DNA of 64,000 nucleotides from Bradyrhizobium sp. WSM1743 (GCF_000473065.1 NZ_AXAZ01000022.1:1-64000), one strand, 5' to 3'; shown: positions 43,863 to 54,010, numbered from the stretch's first letter. Notes: generated by a model not told the origin, from the sequence alone. Numbers and translations are program-made.

Positions 43863-45554
43863 TTGCCGACCTCCTGCTTTCGCCTGAGTAGTCGCGTGGT
43901 CAGGCTGGGTTTCATTATCGGCTTCATCGCTCTGCTCGGGGTCTTGCTCTCCGGGCTTGCAGCCTATCGCGTTCACGACCAGGAGCTGGCGCTGGATCGG
44001 ATCGCGCTCGCGCGTGCGATCGACGTTCATGCGAGTCTGGTTCAGGACCGCCTCACCGAGCGGGAGCTGCTCGCGCGTGTCGCCTCGGGCCTGTTCCGCG
44101 CGCCATCCGTGATCAAGCCGAACATGCTCGAGCCGCTGCGCTCGGCGATCTACGCCTTCAAGACCGATTTCGTGGTGGCCGGCTGGATCGCCCGGCTGAA
44201 GCCGAACGAGCTTGCGGCGGCGCAGGCCGCCATCGCCGGCGCCGGCTTCCCAAATCCGCAGATTCGCTCTTATGACGACAAGCCGATCAATCCGGCCGAA
44301 ATCACTCAGCCGATCGACGTGCTGATGGACCTCGAGCCACGCAGCAACGAGACCAAGACGCTGCCCGGCCGCAGCTACGATCAGGATCCGGTTCGCAGCG
44401 CCATGCTGACGCGTGCGCGCGTCGAGAAGAGGTCGGTTGCCTCGGACCCGGTGCCGTTGATCCGCGGGAACGACGCGATCGGCATCATCGTGGCTGCGCC
44501 GGTCATTCCCGAGGGAGCAACGGAGCCGGCCGGATTCGTCACATTTTCCTACGAGCTCGCCTCGCTGATGCTGACCAATGACGACATGTCGTTGTTCGCG
44601 GTCGCGCTTAGGGATCCGCGCAAGGAAGGCGGCGAGCTGATCGCCAACGACCAGGGCGTGGTCTCGACGCGCATGGCGGCCGACGGACCGCCGCCGTCGG
44701 CGACGCGCACGGTGAGCTTCGGCGGCCGTGATTGGCAGCTCGGTTATTACGCGAAGGCCAACTCGGTGCGCCGCGCCGAGCAGACCGCGATCATCGTGGC
44801 GGCGATCGGCTTTGCGATCACGGCAATGGTGTGCGGCCTGTTCGGTTATGTCGCCTACAACAATCTGCGGCTCAGCCGGGAAATCCAGGTCAGAATCGGG
44901 TTCGAGCGGCGGCTGACGGCCGTCATCGACGAGCTCAACCATCGCGTCAAGAACATCCTGGCGGTGATCCAGTCGATCGTGACGCGCACCTTGCGCCACG
45001 GCTCGGACATTGACATCGCGCGCGAGCTCTTGATCGGGCGCATCCACGCCATGTCCAACGTGGTCTCGCTGCTCAGCGAGAGCCAGTGGCAGGGCGTCAA
45101 GCTGAAGGGCCTGTTCGAGGCGCGCGCCATCCCGCATGCCGACCGCATCGCCGTCACCGGTCCTGATATCGCGGTCAGCGCGCGCGCGGCGCAGAGCCTC
45201 TCGCTCCTGTTCTTCGAGCTTGCCTCGCACTCCGACGAGGGCCTGTCGCTGGTTGGAAAGCATCCGCACATCACCGCCGCCTGGTCGGTGACGGGCGAGG
45301 AGGGCGAGGAGGTCTTCCACTTCCGCTGGGAGGAGTTCAACACCAGCGAGGCGACGCGCCGGCCCGATTCCGATTTCGGCCTGATCCTGCTCGACCGCGT
45401 CGCGCCCGAGGCGTTAGGGGGCACCGCCAAGCGCTTCTTCACCGACGTCTCCTACGTCTATGAACTGACCGCGCCGATGGAGACGGTGGTCGACATGACC
45501 GAGCGCGACCGCACCGACAAGATCTCGGCGCCGGTCAGGCCGGTGCGCAGCTAA
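43863..45554 (+). CDS. CHASE-domain HWE/HisKA_2-type sensor histidine kinase with degenerate ATP site
   Basis: 563 residues from TTG at 43863 (a GTG at 43893 is also possible). TM1 about 14-35, an extracellular CHASE-type sensor (about 70-290), TM2 about 307-330, then the H-box DELNHRVKNILAVIQS (His at about 358). The N-box, normally ELATNAxKYG in this family, reads ELASHSDEG, with the Mg-coordinating Asn lost. The G-box is DFGLILL rather than GFG..LI. It may bind no ATP and act as a signalling scaffold. Its 3' end overlaps the convergent tetR stop. Confidence 0.75.
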   Translation: MPTSCFRLSSRVVRLGFIIGFIALLGVLLSGLAAYRVHDQELALDRIALARAIDVHASLVQDRLTERELLARVASGLFRAPSVIKPNMLEPLRSAIYAFKTDFVVAGWIARLKPNELAAAQAAIAGAGFPNPQIRSYDDKPINPAEITQPIDVLMDLEPRSNETKTLPGRSYDQDPVRSAMLTRARVEKRSVASDPVPLIRGNDAIGIIVAAPVIPEGATEPAGFVTFSYELASLMLTNDDMSLFAVALRDPRKEGGELIANDQGVVSTRMAADGPPPSATRTVSFGGRDWQLGYYAKANSVRRAEQTAIIVAAIGFAITAMVCGLFGYVAYNNLRLSREIQVRIGFERRLTAVIDELNHRVKNILAVIQSIVTRTLRHGSDIDIARELLIGRIHAMSNVVSLLSESQWQGVKLKGLFEARAIPHADRIAVTGPDIAVSARAAQSLSLLFFELASHSDEGLSLVGKHPHITAAWSVTGEEGEEVFHFRWEEFNTSEATRRPDSDFGLILLDRVAPEALGGTAKRFFTDVSYVYELTAPMETVVDMTERDRTDKISAPVRPVRS

Positions 45555-46159
45555 CCCTTCGGCCGCAACACGAGGTCGACAAGGTTACGCGCGTAAGCCG
45601 GCGTGACCGGCGCGATGCCGAAAACGTAGCGATAGAACAGGCTGCCATAGATCGCGTCGTAGAGATCTTCAGGAAGCCCTTCGGCCAGAATGCTGCCATC
45701 CTTCTGGCCCGCGGCGATCATCTCGACCAGTGCGTCGCGGCGGAATTGCAGATAGCGCGCGTAGAACAGCTCGGCCGAGCCGGTCTTGGAGATGCATTCG
45801 GAGATGACGGCGAGCTGGACCTTGCCGAACTCGCCCTGGAGTGCCTCGGCATAGGCCGCCGCATGGCGGCGCGCGCGTGCCGCGGGGCTGCCTGAGCTCG
45901 CCGGCGGCAACGGCAGCATCTGGGCGGCGTGGTGAAGAAAGGCGTCGATCAAAAGCGCCTCGCGGGACGGCCACCATTTGTAGATCGTCATCTTGGAGAC
46001 GCTGGAGTGCCGCGCGACCGCGTCGATGGTGGTGGCGGCAAGGCCGGTGGAGGCCATCAGTGCATAGGCGCTTTCGAGAATGGCGTTGCTGGTCTCGATG
46101 GATCTTGGCCGGCCGCGCCGGGGCGCGCTGTCAGCCTCGTCACCCCCGCCTTTCGCCAT
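45551..46159 (-). CDS. TetR family transcriptional regulator
   Basis: 202 residues from ATG at 46159, preferred over an upstream Met because the conserved HTH begins soon after (RGRPRSIETSNAILESAYALM). The recognition part reads TTIDAVARHSSVSKMTIYKWWPSRE. A C-terminal ligand domain of the TetR_C_33-like kind follows. The target is unknown. It may control itself or the neighbouring opgC-like gene. Confidence 0.88.
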   Translation of the reverse strand: MAKGGGDEADSAPRRGRPRSIETSNAILESAYALMASTGLAATTIDAVARHSSVSKMTIYKWWPSREALLIDAFLHHAAQMLPLPPASSGSPAARARRHAAAYAEALQGEFGKVQLAVISECISKTGSAELFYARYLQFRRDALVEMIAAGQKDGSILAEGLPEDLYDAIYGSLFYRYVFGIAPVTPAYARNLVDLVLRPKG

Positions 46160-46256
46160 CGCCACGCCTGGTCTCCTCACGCAGATTCCCGGCATAGCGC
46201 AGCCACAGCCTTCGGCCTAGCAGAATCGCACGATTTTGTGCCTAGAGCATGATCCC

Positions 46257-46306
46257 AAAGCGCGATCACAATTCATCCCAATCTCATCCTAATCTCATCG
46301 CGCTTT
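46257..46306. repeat. Inverted repeat with tandem CTCATC units
   Basis: AAAGCGCGAT (46257-46266) and ATCGCGCTTT (46297-46306) are perfect arms. The loop contains two copies of AATCTCATC. The right arm includes the opgC stop codon. It could end that transcript. Confidence 0.5.
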
Positions 46307-47447
46307 AGGCCTGCTGCCGCAGGGCGGCGGGCAGGTCCTGCCGCCTCGACCAGGTCACGTAGTAGGCGACCGCGGTCATCGCGGCGAAGCCGATGATGCT
46401 CACCACGATCTGCATCACCACCAGATTGGGCCCGGTGATCAGGATGAGATGGCCGGCAAAGGACAGGAACACGCCGACGCAGAACACGGCGAGCCATTCC
46501 TCCCCGCATCGGATGACCGCCTGAAGCGGCTTCAATCGCAGGCCGGGGTGATCGGCCGGGACAAGATGGGTTGCGAGGAAGGCGAGCGCGAGGAAGTGAA
46601 CCACGCGATAAAGCGCGAGGTTCTCCTTGTCGGTCGGCGTGATGCTGTCGAGGAGAAGGTCAGGCAGATAGGCGGACAATCCCGGCGAATGGCGCAACAG
46701 GGTGACCGCCATCGCGAAGACGAGATAGCTCCCTGCGAGTATCCGCAGCCAGGGGAGGTCGCGCAGCGCCCGCCCGGGCGCGCCTGTGACGGCGAACCAG
46801 CCGCCCAGCACCATCAGCATCTGCCAGCAGAGCGGATTGAAGGTCCATTCCTGGTCCGGATAGACCCGGAAATTCCAGTCAAACCAGCGTGCGGCAACAT
46901 ACAGCGCGACCGATGCCGCAAGCGTCACGTTGGGCCGCCGCAGCAGGCCCCACAGCACAAACGGAAAGAAGGCCATCAGCGGGATCATCAGCTGAAGCAG
47001 GTCGAGGTTCAGCGGCTCTTCCTGGAGCACGAGACCGCGGATCAGGATGCGCAGCGGGTGCTCGAGAATCCCCGAGATGTTGTATTCGTGGATGATCTCC
47101 GGCGCCATCGATTGCGAGGCGACATAGGCGATGGCGTCGATATAGATCACGAACAGCACGACATAGGCGGCATAGAGCCGCCAGACGCGGCGAAAGATTC
47201 GCGTCGCCGCGACCACGTAGCCGCGCTCCAGCGCCATCCTGCCGTGGATAATGGCGACGCCGTAACCCACCACGAACACGAAAAGGTCCGCCGCACCGCT
47301 GAAGCCGAAATTGCGCAGCGTCAGCAGGTTGACGACGTTGTTCGGAATGTGGTCAACGAATACCGACCAATTGGCAATGCCGAGCGTCAAATAGAGCCTG
47401 GCGTCGGGTTGGAATGCGGCGAGGTTCGCCTTGACGGACGGTTTCAT
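46305..47447 (-). CDS. opgC: OpgC-like membrane acyltransferase
   Basis: 380 residues with about ten TM segments. The N-terminal region DIANWSVFVDHIPNNVVNLLTLRNFGFSGAADLFVFVVGYG (start with the Asp-His of acyltransferase-3 type enzymes) is the OpgC signature. In relatives OpgC succinylates periplasmic cyclic glucans. No opgGH partner lies nearby, so the substrate is inferred. There is a 187-bp gap upstream. Confidence 0.85.
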   Translation of the reverse strand: MKPSVKANLAAFQPDARLYLTLGIANWSVFVDHIPNNVVNLLTLRNFGFSGAADLFVFVVGYGVAIIHGRMALERGYVVAATRIFRRVWRLYAAYVVLFVIYIDAIAYVASQSMAPEIIHEYNISGILEHPLRILIRGLVLQEEPLNLDLLQLMIPLMAFFPFVLWGLLRRPNVTLAASVALYVAARWFDWNFRVYPDQEWTFNPLCWQMLMVLGGWFAVTGAPGRALRDLPWLRILAGSYLVFAMAVTLLRHSPGLSAYLPDLLLDSITPTDKENLALYRVVHFLALAFLATHLVPADHPGLRLKPLQAVIRCGEEWLAVFCVGVFLSFAGHLILITGPNLVVMQIVVSIIGFAAMTAVAYYVTWSRRQDLPAALRQQA

Positions 47448-47634
47448 TGAGTAAAATAGCTTTGGGAATCAGGATGATGCTTTTACCGGCAACCGCCTGC
47501 CCATCCGAGTAGCGTTTCCGTGAACGGCAGGCATTCGTGCCGGATGGCGCAAAATTGCGCGGCGTCGCCTCTGTCGATTTCGGATAGATGCGCTCGCAGG
47601 ACTTACGACGAAATCCTTTAACCCGCTCGGACCA

Positions 47635-48090
47635 TTACTCGGCAGGTTCGGCTGATGCCTCCTCGGACGCAGCGGCGCGGCTCGCCAGGATGCCGAGGGC
47701 GACCCCGCCGATCGCCAGGATCGGCAACAGCCGCTTGATCCCGATGGCGCGAACGATCTGAAGCCCGGTGGCGAGGAGCATCGGATCTGCAAGCATGCTC
47801 TGCGCGGCCGACTTCGCGGCGCGCTCGGCCGCGATCCGGGCGCGCTTCTGCACCTCGCGCTTGTAGCCCCAATAGGAGCCTGCCGCGGCCAGGGTCAGCA
47901 GGAAGAAGATGCCGGCACCGGTAAGACAGGCCGGCACCGGGCCATATCTCTGCAGGACCGAGATGAAGGCGGCGGCGCAAAGGAAGCCTGTCGTCACCAA
48001 CAGCGCGAAGGCCGCGCCCGCGGCAAGGGAGGTCAGCCGAACAGTCGCGCCGGTGGATGCACTGATCCCGTCGATGATGCGCTGAAACAT
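47635..48090 (-). CDS. Phage-holin-superfamily-like small membrane protein
   Basis: 151 residues from ATG at 48090. Two TM helices near 22-45 and 55-75, then a basic coiled segment (KREVQKRARIAAERAAKSAA) and a third hydrophobic stretch (RLLPILAIGGVALGILAS). It resembles the YqjE/holin-X group that usually accompanies DUF883 proteins. No phage genes are nearby. Function unknown. Confidence 0.65.
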   Translation of the reverse strand: MFQRIIDGISASTGATVRLTSLAAGAAFALLVTTGFLCAAAFISVLQRYGPVPACLTGAGIFFLLTLAAAGSYWGYKREVQKRARIAAERAAKSAAQSMLADPMLLATGLQIVRAIGIKRLLPILAIGGVALGILASRAAASEEASAEPAE

Positions 48091-48183
48091 GGCCTTGCTC
48101 CTCAATCCCCCACAAGCCGAACCGCCACACGCCGGCACCGGCGGCGCGGGCAGCGCCGCCATCTCAAGCTCCGTTCGGCAAAC

Positions 48184-48555
48184 CTACCTGCGCCAGGCGA
48201 CGCCGATCAGGAAGCCGATGCCGAGCGCGAGGCCGACGGTCGCGAGCGGCCGCTGCGTGATAGCCTCTTCCAGCGTCTCCTCGATCGAGCCGTAGGCGTC
48301 CTGTGCTGCCTCCATCATCGCGCTGCCGCGCTCCGACATGTCGTCGATCGCGGTATCCATGTTCTCGCGCGCCTGGCGATAGCCGCGGCGAGCCTGCTTG
48401 CTCGTGGAATTGGCAAAGGTGTTGAGTGCGTCGGTGATCTGCTCGGCGAGGGCGGCGATATCGCTTTTCACGGCTGCTACATCCTTCGCGAGGCGTTCTC
48501 TGGTGGCTTTGTCGGTCCAGTCTCTCATCCCGGCTTCGGCATTGCTCGTGGACAT
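48184..48555 (-). CDS. DUF883-like (ElaB/YqjD) membrane-anchored protein
   Basis: 123 residues. ATG at 48555 with GGAG 7 bp upstream was chosen over the TTG at 48567. A long amphipathic region (about 15-95) is followed by a C-terminal TM (VGLALGIGFLIGVAWRR), the ElaB/YqjD layout linked to ribosome tethering and stress. Its C-terminal RR is typical. Confidence 0.8.
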   Translation of the reverse strand: MSTSNAEAGMRDWTDKATRERLAKDVAAVKSDIAALAEQITDALNTFANSTSKQARRGYRQARENMDTAIDDMSERGSAMMEAAQDAYGSIEETLEEAITQRPLATVGLALGIGFLIGVAWRR

Positions 48556-48633
48556 CGGGAGCTCCAAACTGTTGACGGCTGAGATGGGCGGAGAACGTTT
48601 CGTCGACGGGTAAGTTCCGTTTGCTGAAACCGG

Positions 48634-49824
48634 TCAGGCTTGCGGGAGCTGCGGCGAATTCTCCGGTAACAGGTGCTCCTTCAGGATCAGTGCGACGATC
48701 AGGAGCGGCGACGACAGGAACGCGCCCATCGGCCCCCATAGCCAGGTCCAGAATGCGACTGCGAGCAACACGGCGAGCGCGTTCAGGGCGAGCCGTCGCC
48801 CGATGATCGTCGGCGTGATGAAGTGCCCCTCGAGAAAGGTGAGGCCGCCGAAGGCGAGCGCGGCCATCAGGCCGCCGCCGATGGTCGGAAAGGCCATCAG
48901 CCCCACCACGACCAGCACTGCGAACATCGCCACGGGCCCGATGATCGGGATGAAGTTGAGCGTTGCCGCCAGCGCGCCGAGCCCGGCCGGACTGGGCATT
49001 CCGGTGAGTGCGCAAATGAGGCCGGTGGCGATGCCGACGCCGACATTGATGAGGGTGACGGTCAGGAGATAGTTGCCGAGATGGACCTCGATCTCGTTGA
49101 GAATCCGAAGCGTGCGCAGCCGCGCGTCATGATCGCTGAAGGTCATGATCATGGCCCGCCGCAGGTCGCGCCAGCTTGCGATGAACAGGATCAGGGTGAC
49201 GAAGAACAGCAGGAATTCGGTAAAGGTCGGTGACAGGAATTCCAGCGTCGGCTGCACCCACTCGATCTTGGGCATCTGGAGGCTCGGCAATTCTTCCGAG
49301 CCGCCGAGCATGGCTTGCATCTCCCGCCACAGTGAAACGGGCCGGTCGAACACGTGCAACTTGTCCTTCAGTTGCGCGCCGAGCTCCGGCAGGCGGGTGC
49401 TCCACTCCATCACCGGCGAGGCGATCAGCGCCACGATGAAGGCGACCACGGTGGTCACCGCGACCACGATCAGGACGGCGCCGACGCTGCGTGGGACCTT
49501 GCATCGCTCAAGGAGGCTCGCCGCCGGAGACAGCATGGTGCCGGTGACGAACGCCATCACCACCGGTAGGAAGAACGCCTTGCCGACATAGAGCACGGTG
49601 ACGGTGGCAATCAGCAGGAGGCCGGCCAGCGCGAACGCGACGAATTCGGTGCGGCGGATCACCGGCGGCAGCTCAGCATGGCTCTCGGGAAGCGGATTGC
49701 CTTCGCTGTTGCCGGGAATCAGACGCTCGCTGGGAAGGACGCGCACAATATCTCTCCCGCACGGAAACGCGATCCGCGCGCCCATTGATGACCTCACAAC
49801 GCGTGGACGGGGTGCCGGTTCCAT
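48634..49824 (-). CDS. AI-2E family transporter (PerM/TqsA type)
   Basis: About 396 residues from ATG at 49824. A start at 49785 is also possible and the long upstream frame lacks sense. Eight TM segments, with family regions RCKVPRSVGAVLIV, NYLLTVTLINVGVG and IPIIGPVAMFA-like. Export of a signal or ion is possible, and substrates of this family are mostly unknown. Divergent from the L,D-transpeptidase gene. Confidence 0.88.
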   Translation of the reverse strand: MEPAPRPRVVRSSMGARIAFPCGRDIVRVLPSERLIPGNSEGNPLPESHAELPPVIRRTEFVAFALAGLLLIATVTVLYVGKAFFLPVVMAFVTGTMLSPAASLLERCKVPRSVGAVLIVVAVTTVVAFIVALIASPVMEWSTRLPELGAQLKDKLHVFDRPVSLWREMQAMLGGSEELPSLQMPKIEWVQPTLEFLSPTFTEFLLFFVTLILFIASWRDLRRAMIMTFSDHDARLRTLRILNEIEVHLGNYLLTVTLINVGVGIATGLICALTGMPSPAGLGALAATLNFIPIIGPVAMFAVLVVVGLMAFPTIGGGLMAALAFGGLTFLEGHFITPTIIGRRLALNALAVLLAVAFWTWLWGPMGAFLSSPLLIVALILKEHLLPENSPQLPQA

Positions 49825-49954
49825 CGCGGCCTCGTGAACAGCTGCTCGCTTGACTGTGACGTCGCTGCCGCACGCTGTGCCGGAACTTAGATCCAGCCGC
49901 GGGAGTTTGTTGGGCAGTGCGTCACCCTGATGCACGCATCCAACGGGGCAGCAC

Positions 49955-50728
49955 ATGACAAGGTTGTTTGCAGTCCGTCGCAGCTTCTCGCCGCGCGTCG
50001 TTACCGCATTCGTTTTCGCAACCGCTCTGCTCGCAGTGCCCTTAGGGACCGCGAGCGCGCAAACGTTCGGCTACGCGCCGATGCAGCCGCGGACGTACCC
50101 GCAGGACCAGGGTTACTCTCAGGACGACGCCAACGAGACGCCGCAGGCTGCCGACGAGGACGCCCAGTTGCCCGACCGGCTGCGCAAGCAGGTCGTCAGC
50201 TTCGACAGGAGCGAGCCGGCCGGTACCATCTTCATCGACACCAACAACACCTATCTCTATTACGTGCTCGGCAACGGCCGCGCGATCCGCTACGGCGTCG
50301 GCGTCGGCCGCGAAGGTTTTACCTGGTCCGGCGTGCAGAGCGTCAGCCGGAAGGCCGAGTGGCCGGACTGGCATCCACCGGCCGAAATGATCGCGCGCCA
50401 GCCCTATCTGCCGCGCTTCGTCGCCGGCGGGCCCGGCAACCCGCTCGGTGCGCGTGCGATGTATCTCGGCTCGAGCCAATACCGCATCCACGGCACCAAC
50501 GATCCCTCAACCATCGGCAGGTTCGTTTCGTCCGGCTGCATCCGCATGACCAACGAGGACGTCATCGACCTGTTCAACCGCGTCAACATCGGCGCCAAGG
50601 TCGTGGTGCTGCCGAAGAACGCGCCGCTGATGGCCAGAGGTGGCGATCCCCTGCGCAGGCGTCCGGCCGTGACGACGTTGCCCTCGGGCCGACATGCGTT
50701 GAACATCACGACATCGGCCGTCAACTAA
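49955..50728 (+). CDS. L,D-transpeptidase (YkuD family), exported
   Basis: 257 residues with a signal peptide ending near TASAQ (about residue 33). The YkuD domain (about 85-225) has HGTNDPSTIG and the catalytic SSGCIRMTNEDV (Cys about 194). It forms 3-3 peptidoglycan crosslinks or attaches proteins to the wall in the periplasm. All active-site residues are present. 16 bp before the DUF2865 gene. Confidence 0.93.
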   Translation: MTRLFAVRRSFSPRVVTAFVFATALLAVPLGTASAQTFGYAPMQPRTYPQDQGYSQDDANETPQAADEDAQLPDRLRKQVVSFDRSEPAGTIFIDTNNTYLYYVLGNGRAIRYGVGVGREGFTWSGVQSVSRKAEWPDWHPPAEMIARQPYLPRFVAGGPGNPLGARAMYLGSSQYRIHGTNDPSTIGRFVSSGCIRMTNEDVIDLFNRVNIGAKVVVLPKNAPLMARGGDPLRRRPAVTTLPSGRHALNITTSAVN

Positions 50729-50744
50729 GCATGAGCGAGGTCAT

Positions 50745-51392
50745 ATGAGCAGAGGCCTGGTTGGCAAGGTGGCTGGTGGTACGGCGATCTTGATTGCTGT
50801 CTCCGCCGGTCTGGTGTCGGCGCCGTCGGCGCATGCGGAGGATTTCTTCTCGGCGTTGTTCGGCGGCTTCCGGATGCGGCCGCCGCCGGAGCTCCGGATG
50901 CCGTTCCCGAATGATGACATGCCGCGCTATGAGGTGCCACGCCAGCGGGCCTCCTATGGCGGCACGGCCTATTGCGTGCGCGGCTGCGACGGCCGCTATT
51001 TCCCGGCGCAGGGCGCCGACGCCGAGAGCAAGGCGCAGTCCTGCAAGAGCTTCTGCCCGGCTTCCGAAACCTCGCTGGTCTACGGCAGCAATATCGACGA
51101 CGCCACGACGGAGAACGGAAAGTCCTATTCCGACCTGCCGAACGCGTTCCGCTATCGCAACGAGATTGTCGCAGGCTGCACCTGCAACGGCAAGGACCCG
51201 GTCGGCCTCGCCCAGGTCAAGGTCGAGGACGACCCCACCCTGCGCAAGGGCGACATCGTTGCCGGCGCCGGCGGCCTCGTGGTCGCGACCCGTAACGCCA
51301 ACGACCGCCGCGGCGTCGCGATGAACTTTTCGCCGCTGCCGGAGTCGGTGCGCGCCAAATTCCGTCAGGTCCCGGTGGTGGCGAAGGAGTAG
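50745..51392 (+). CDS. DUF2865 exported protein
   Basis: 215 residues. Signal peptide ending near AHA (about 27). The DUF2865 core has Cys-rich blocks YCVRGCDGRYFP and QSCKSFCPASET with CTCNG later. Known only as a conserved alphaproteobacterial envelope protein. The pairing with an L,D-transpeptidase hints at a wall-related role. Confidence 0.85.
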   Translation: MSRGLVGKVAGGTAILIAVSAGLVSAPSAHAEDFFSALFGGFRMRPPPELRMPFPNDDMPRYEVPRQRASYGGTAYCVRGCDGRYFPAQGADAESKAQSCKSFCPASETSLVYGSNIDDATTENGKSYSDLPNAFRYRNEIVAGCTCNGKDPVGLAQVKVEDDPTLRKGDIVAGAGGLVVATRNANDRRGVAMNFSPLPESVRAKFRQVPVVAKE

Positions 51393-51440
51393 GGCGCAGG
51401 ACGTTGGCTGAGTTGCCGCGCTACCAGCCTTACAAAGCCT

Positions 51441-51600
51441 GTCATCCCGGACAAGCGCGCCCAAAGCGCGCGCAGTTCCGGGACCCATAGCCACAGGGCG
51501 TAGTTTGGCGCAGACTCGGAGTTGCCAGCTCGTGCGACAATTGTCCGCTGTGGCCATGCGTCCCGGATCAGCGCTCGCTGTGCTCGCTTGTCCGGGACGA
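51441..51600. repeat. Palindromic repeat pair
   Basis: GTCATCCCGGACAAGCGCGC at one end and GCTCGCTTGTCCGGGACGA at the other are inverted. Inner TTCCGGGACCCAT and ATGCGTCCCGGATCA face each other. It fills the gap between DUF2865 and the chemoreceptor stop. Confidence 0.7.
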
Positions 51601-51626
51601 CACCGATCGTGTTGCGCCGTCGTACC

Positions 51627-53720
51627 CTACGCCGCGCGGATCTTGCCCAGGAAGTCGCTGACCTGCTGACCGAGCTGGCGGCTTTGCGTCTCCAGCATCT
51701 CGGAGGCCTGCTTCACGTTCTCCGCGGCACCGGCTGCGGTGTCGGCATCCGCCTTGACGCCGGTGATGTTGTCCGAGACGTTCTTGGTGCCCTGCGCCGC
51801 ATATTGCGTGCTGCGGGTGATCTCCTGCGTGGCTGCGCCTTGCTCCTGCACCGCGGCCGCGATGGCGGTGGCAACTTCGTTCACCTCGCCGATGATGCCG
51901 CCGATCGTCTGGATCGCGTTGATGGCGTCGCCTGCGACCTTCTGGATGTCGGCGATCTGCTCGGAGATTTCCTCGGTCGCCTTCGCGGTTTGGCCCGCCA
52001 GTGACTTCACCTCCGATGCCACGACCGCAAACCCGCGCCCCGCTTCTCCGGCGCGCGCCGCCTCGATCGTGGCGTTCAACGCCAGCAGGTTGGTCTGCGC
52101 TGCGATGGTGTTGATCAGCCCGACGACCTCGCCGATCCGCCCCGCCGACTGCGCCAGCCCCTGCACCGTGCTGTCGGTCTCGCGCGCCTGGTTGACGGCC
52201 CGGCTGGCGATGCCGGCGGCATGCGCGGCCTGCTGGCTGATGTCGTTGATGGAGGCAGAGAGCTCCTCGGCGGCCGCCGCGACGCTCTCGACGCTGGTGG
52301 AGGCCTCGTTCGAGGCCTTGCCTGCGATCTCGACGCGTTCATTGGTCTGGCGCGACACTGCGGACAGATCGCCCGAGGTCTTGCGCATCTCGCCGGAGGC
52401 CTCGCTCAGCTCGCCCAATGACTTGCGCACCACGCCTTCGAACTCGCCGACATACGCTTCCATCGCGCGCTGGCGCGCGGCGGCGCCGGCGTTGCGCTCG
52501 CGCTCCTGCTCCTCGATCTTGAGCTTGTCGATCGTTTGCTGCTTGAACGTCTCCAGTGCGCCGGCGAGCGAGCCGATCTCGTCGTGCCGGTCGAGATAGC
52601 CGCTGTCCACGGTGAGGTCGCCGCCGGCGACCTTGAGCATGGCATCGCGAATCCTGTGCAGTGGCGTGATCACGCGGCGGCTGACGGCGAGCATCGCGGC
52701 GCCCGTGAACAGAATCGCGGCAATCAGCAGCACAAGCTGGGTCAGCAGCGATTGCAGCGCCTGCGCCCGCTGGCTGGTGGAATGGTCCCTGGCGGCGCCA
52801 AGCGCGGTATCGGCGAGCTTGATCGCGCTCGCCATCCGGCCGACCGAGTAGGGGCTCCACTGATTGGCAGTCATCGACGCCTTCTCACCCTTGGCGATTG
52901 CGGCGATGATGCCGTCGCGCGTGGCGAGATATTGCGGGTCGAAATAGGACGATTTGGTTTCCGCCATGGCTGCAGCCAGCGCCGGCGGCAATTGCATGCC
53001 CGATGCGGCGAGCTCGGTCGCGCTCCAGGCCGCCTCGGTGCCGCCGACCCATTTGGTGAGAGCGAGCTGGACCTCGGGCGCGATCTTGCCGCTGTTGAGC
53101 GCGTTGCCGACGATCAGCGAGGATTCACCCGCGTTGACGCGCAACAGCCAGGCCATCTGCTTAATCATCAGCAGTTGATCGATCATTGCGTCCTGATGAT
53201 TGACGCGCGCGGCCAGCACCGGCGACAGCTTTTCGAGGATGGCCATCAGCCCGTCCTCGCTCTCGAGATACTCTTTGACAAGCGCCGCGCGACGCGATGT
53301 CCTGGGCTTGGCGACCTCAGTCCAGAACTCAGCCTGCTGCGCCAGCAGCGCCTTGTTCAGCCGGCCGAGATCGGTCACCGCCGTCCCACCCCGGGGCAAG
53401 TCGATCGAGGGTAAGATCTCGATCGCGCGCGCCAGGGCAGGCATCAGCTCGCCGCGGATGCCGCGGATGTATGTCTCGATTTCCTTGTCCATCTGGATGT
53501 CGGAGGTCAGCTGACGGCTGCTGGTCGAGCGGTCGGAGCGGATGTTCGCCATCGCCTTGAACACATCGGCAGAGGCCGTTGCTACCGCGACGATCCGGTT
53601 CGCCTGCTGAAGCCGGCTCCATGAATTCCAAGCACTGATCGAGAAGCCGATCACGACGACGAGTGCGGTGGACAGGATCACCGCTTTCAGCAGCGTGGAG
53701 ACGGTCAGGCGGTTGAGCAT
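51627..53720 (-). CDS. Methyl-accepting chemotaxis protein
   Basis: 697 residues from the ATG at 53720, chosen because TM1 starts there ([20 protein letters not shown]). A long periplasmic helical sensor (about 35-320), TM2 (about 322-343), HAMP ([19 protein letters not shown]) and the signalling domain with the tip region [21 protein letters not shown] are complete. No CheR-tethering pentapeptide is seen at its C-terminus. The ligand is unknown. No che genes are in the window. Confidence 0.93.
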   Translation of the reverse strand: MLNRLTVSTLLKAVILSTALVVVIGFSISAWNSWSRLQQANRIVAVATASADVFKAMANIRSDRSTSSRQLTSDIQMDKEIETYIRGIRGELMPALARAIEILPSIDLPRGGTAVTDLGRLNKALLAQQAEFWTEVAKPRTSRRAALVKEYLESEDGLMAILEKLSPVLAARVNHQDAMIDQLLMIKQMAWLLRVNAGESSLIVGNALNSGKIAPEVQLALTKWVGGTEAAWSATELAASGMQLPPALAAAMAETKSSYFDPQYLATRDGIIAAIAKGEKASMTANQWSPYSVGRMASAIKLADTALGAARDHSTSQRAQALQSLLTQLVLLIAAILFTGAAMLAVSRRVITPLHRIRDAMLKVAGGDLTVDSGYLDRHDEIGSLAGALETFKQQTIDKLKIEEQERERNAGAAARQRAMEAYVGEFEGVVRKSLGELSEASGEMRKTSGDLSAVSRQTNERVEIAGKASNEASTSVESVAAAAEELSASINDISQQAAHAAGIASRAVNQARETDSTVQGLAQSAGRIGEVVGLINTIAAQTNLLALNATIEAARAGEAGRGFAVVASEVKSLAGQTAKATEEISEQIADIQKVAGDAINAIQTIGGIIGEVNEVATAIAAAVQEQGAATQEITRSTQYAAQGTKNVSDNITGVKADADTAAGAAENVKQASEMLETQSRQLGQQVSDFLGKIRAA

Positions 53721-54010
53721 CGGATACCCCGGTACGCGTTTCGAAGTTCGTGGCCCCGAACGGCAGCCCCCTTTACGAACTTCGAACGACCAAAGGGATG
53801 CACGATGGATGCGCATGCCAAGGCAGGCGCTCGCGGTGCATTTGGCCTCAAAAGGGTAAAGACTTAGACAGTGATACTGCCGTACAATTACGGGGGGCAT
53901 TGCCGGACAGGTCGAAATGCACAGAATTACAAAGGGTTGCAGGTGCGGAACCGGCGCGCCTTGCAAGCGTTAGGACAACGTCAGCAACCTGCCTGAAGGG
54001 GGTCCCAGCG

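Noticed and set aside
47635..48555. Holin-like gene as a prophage remnant
   Set aside because: No other phage genes, integrase or att sites nearby. Pairing with a DUF883-like gene is the usual housekeeping arrangement.
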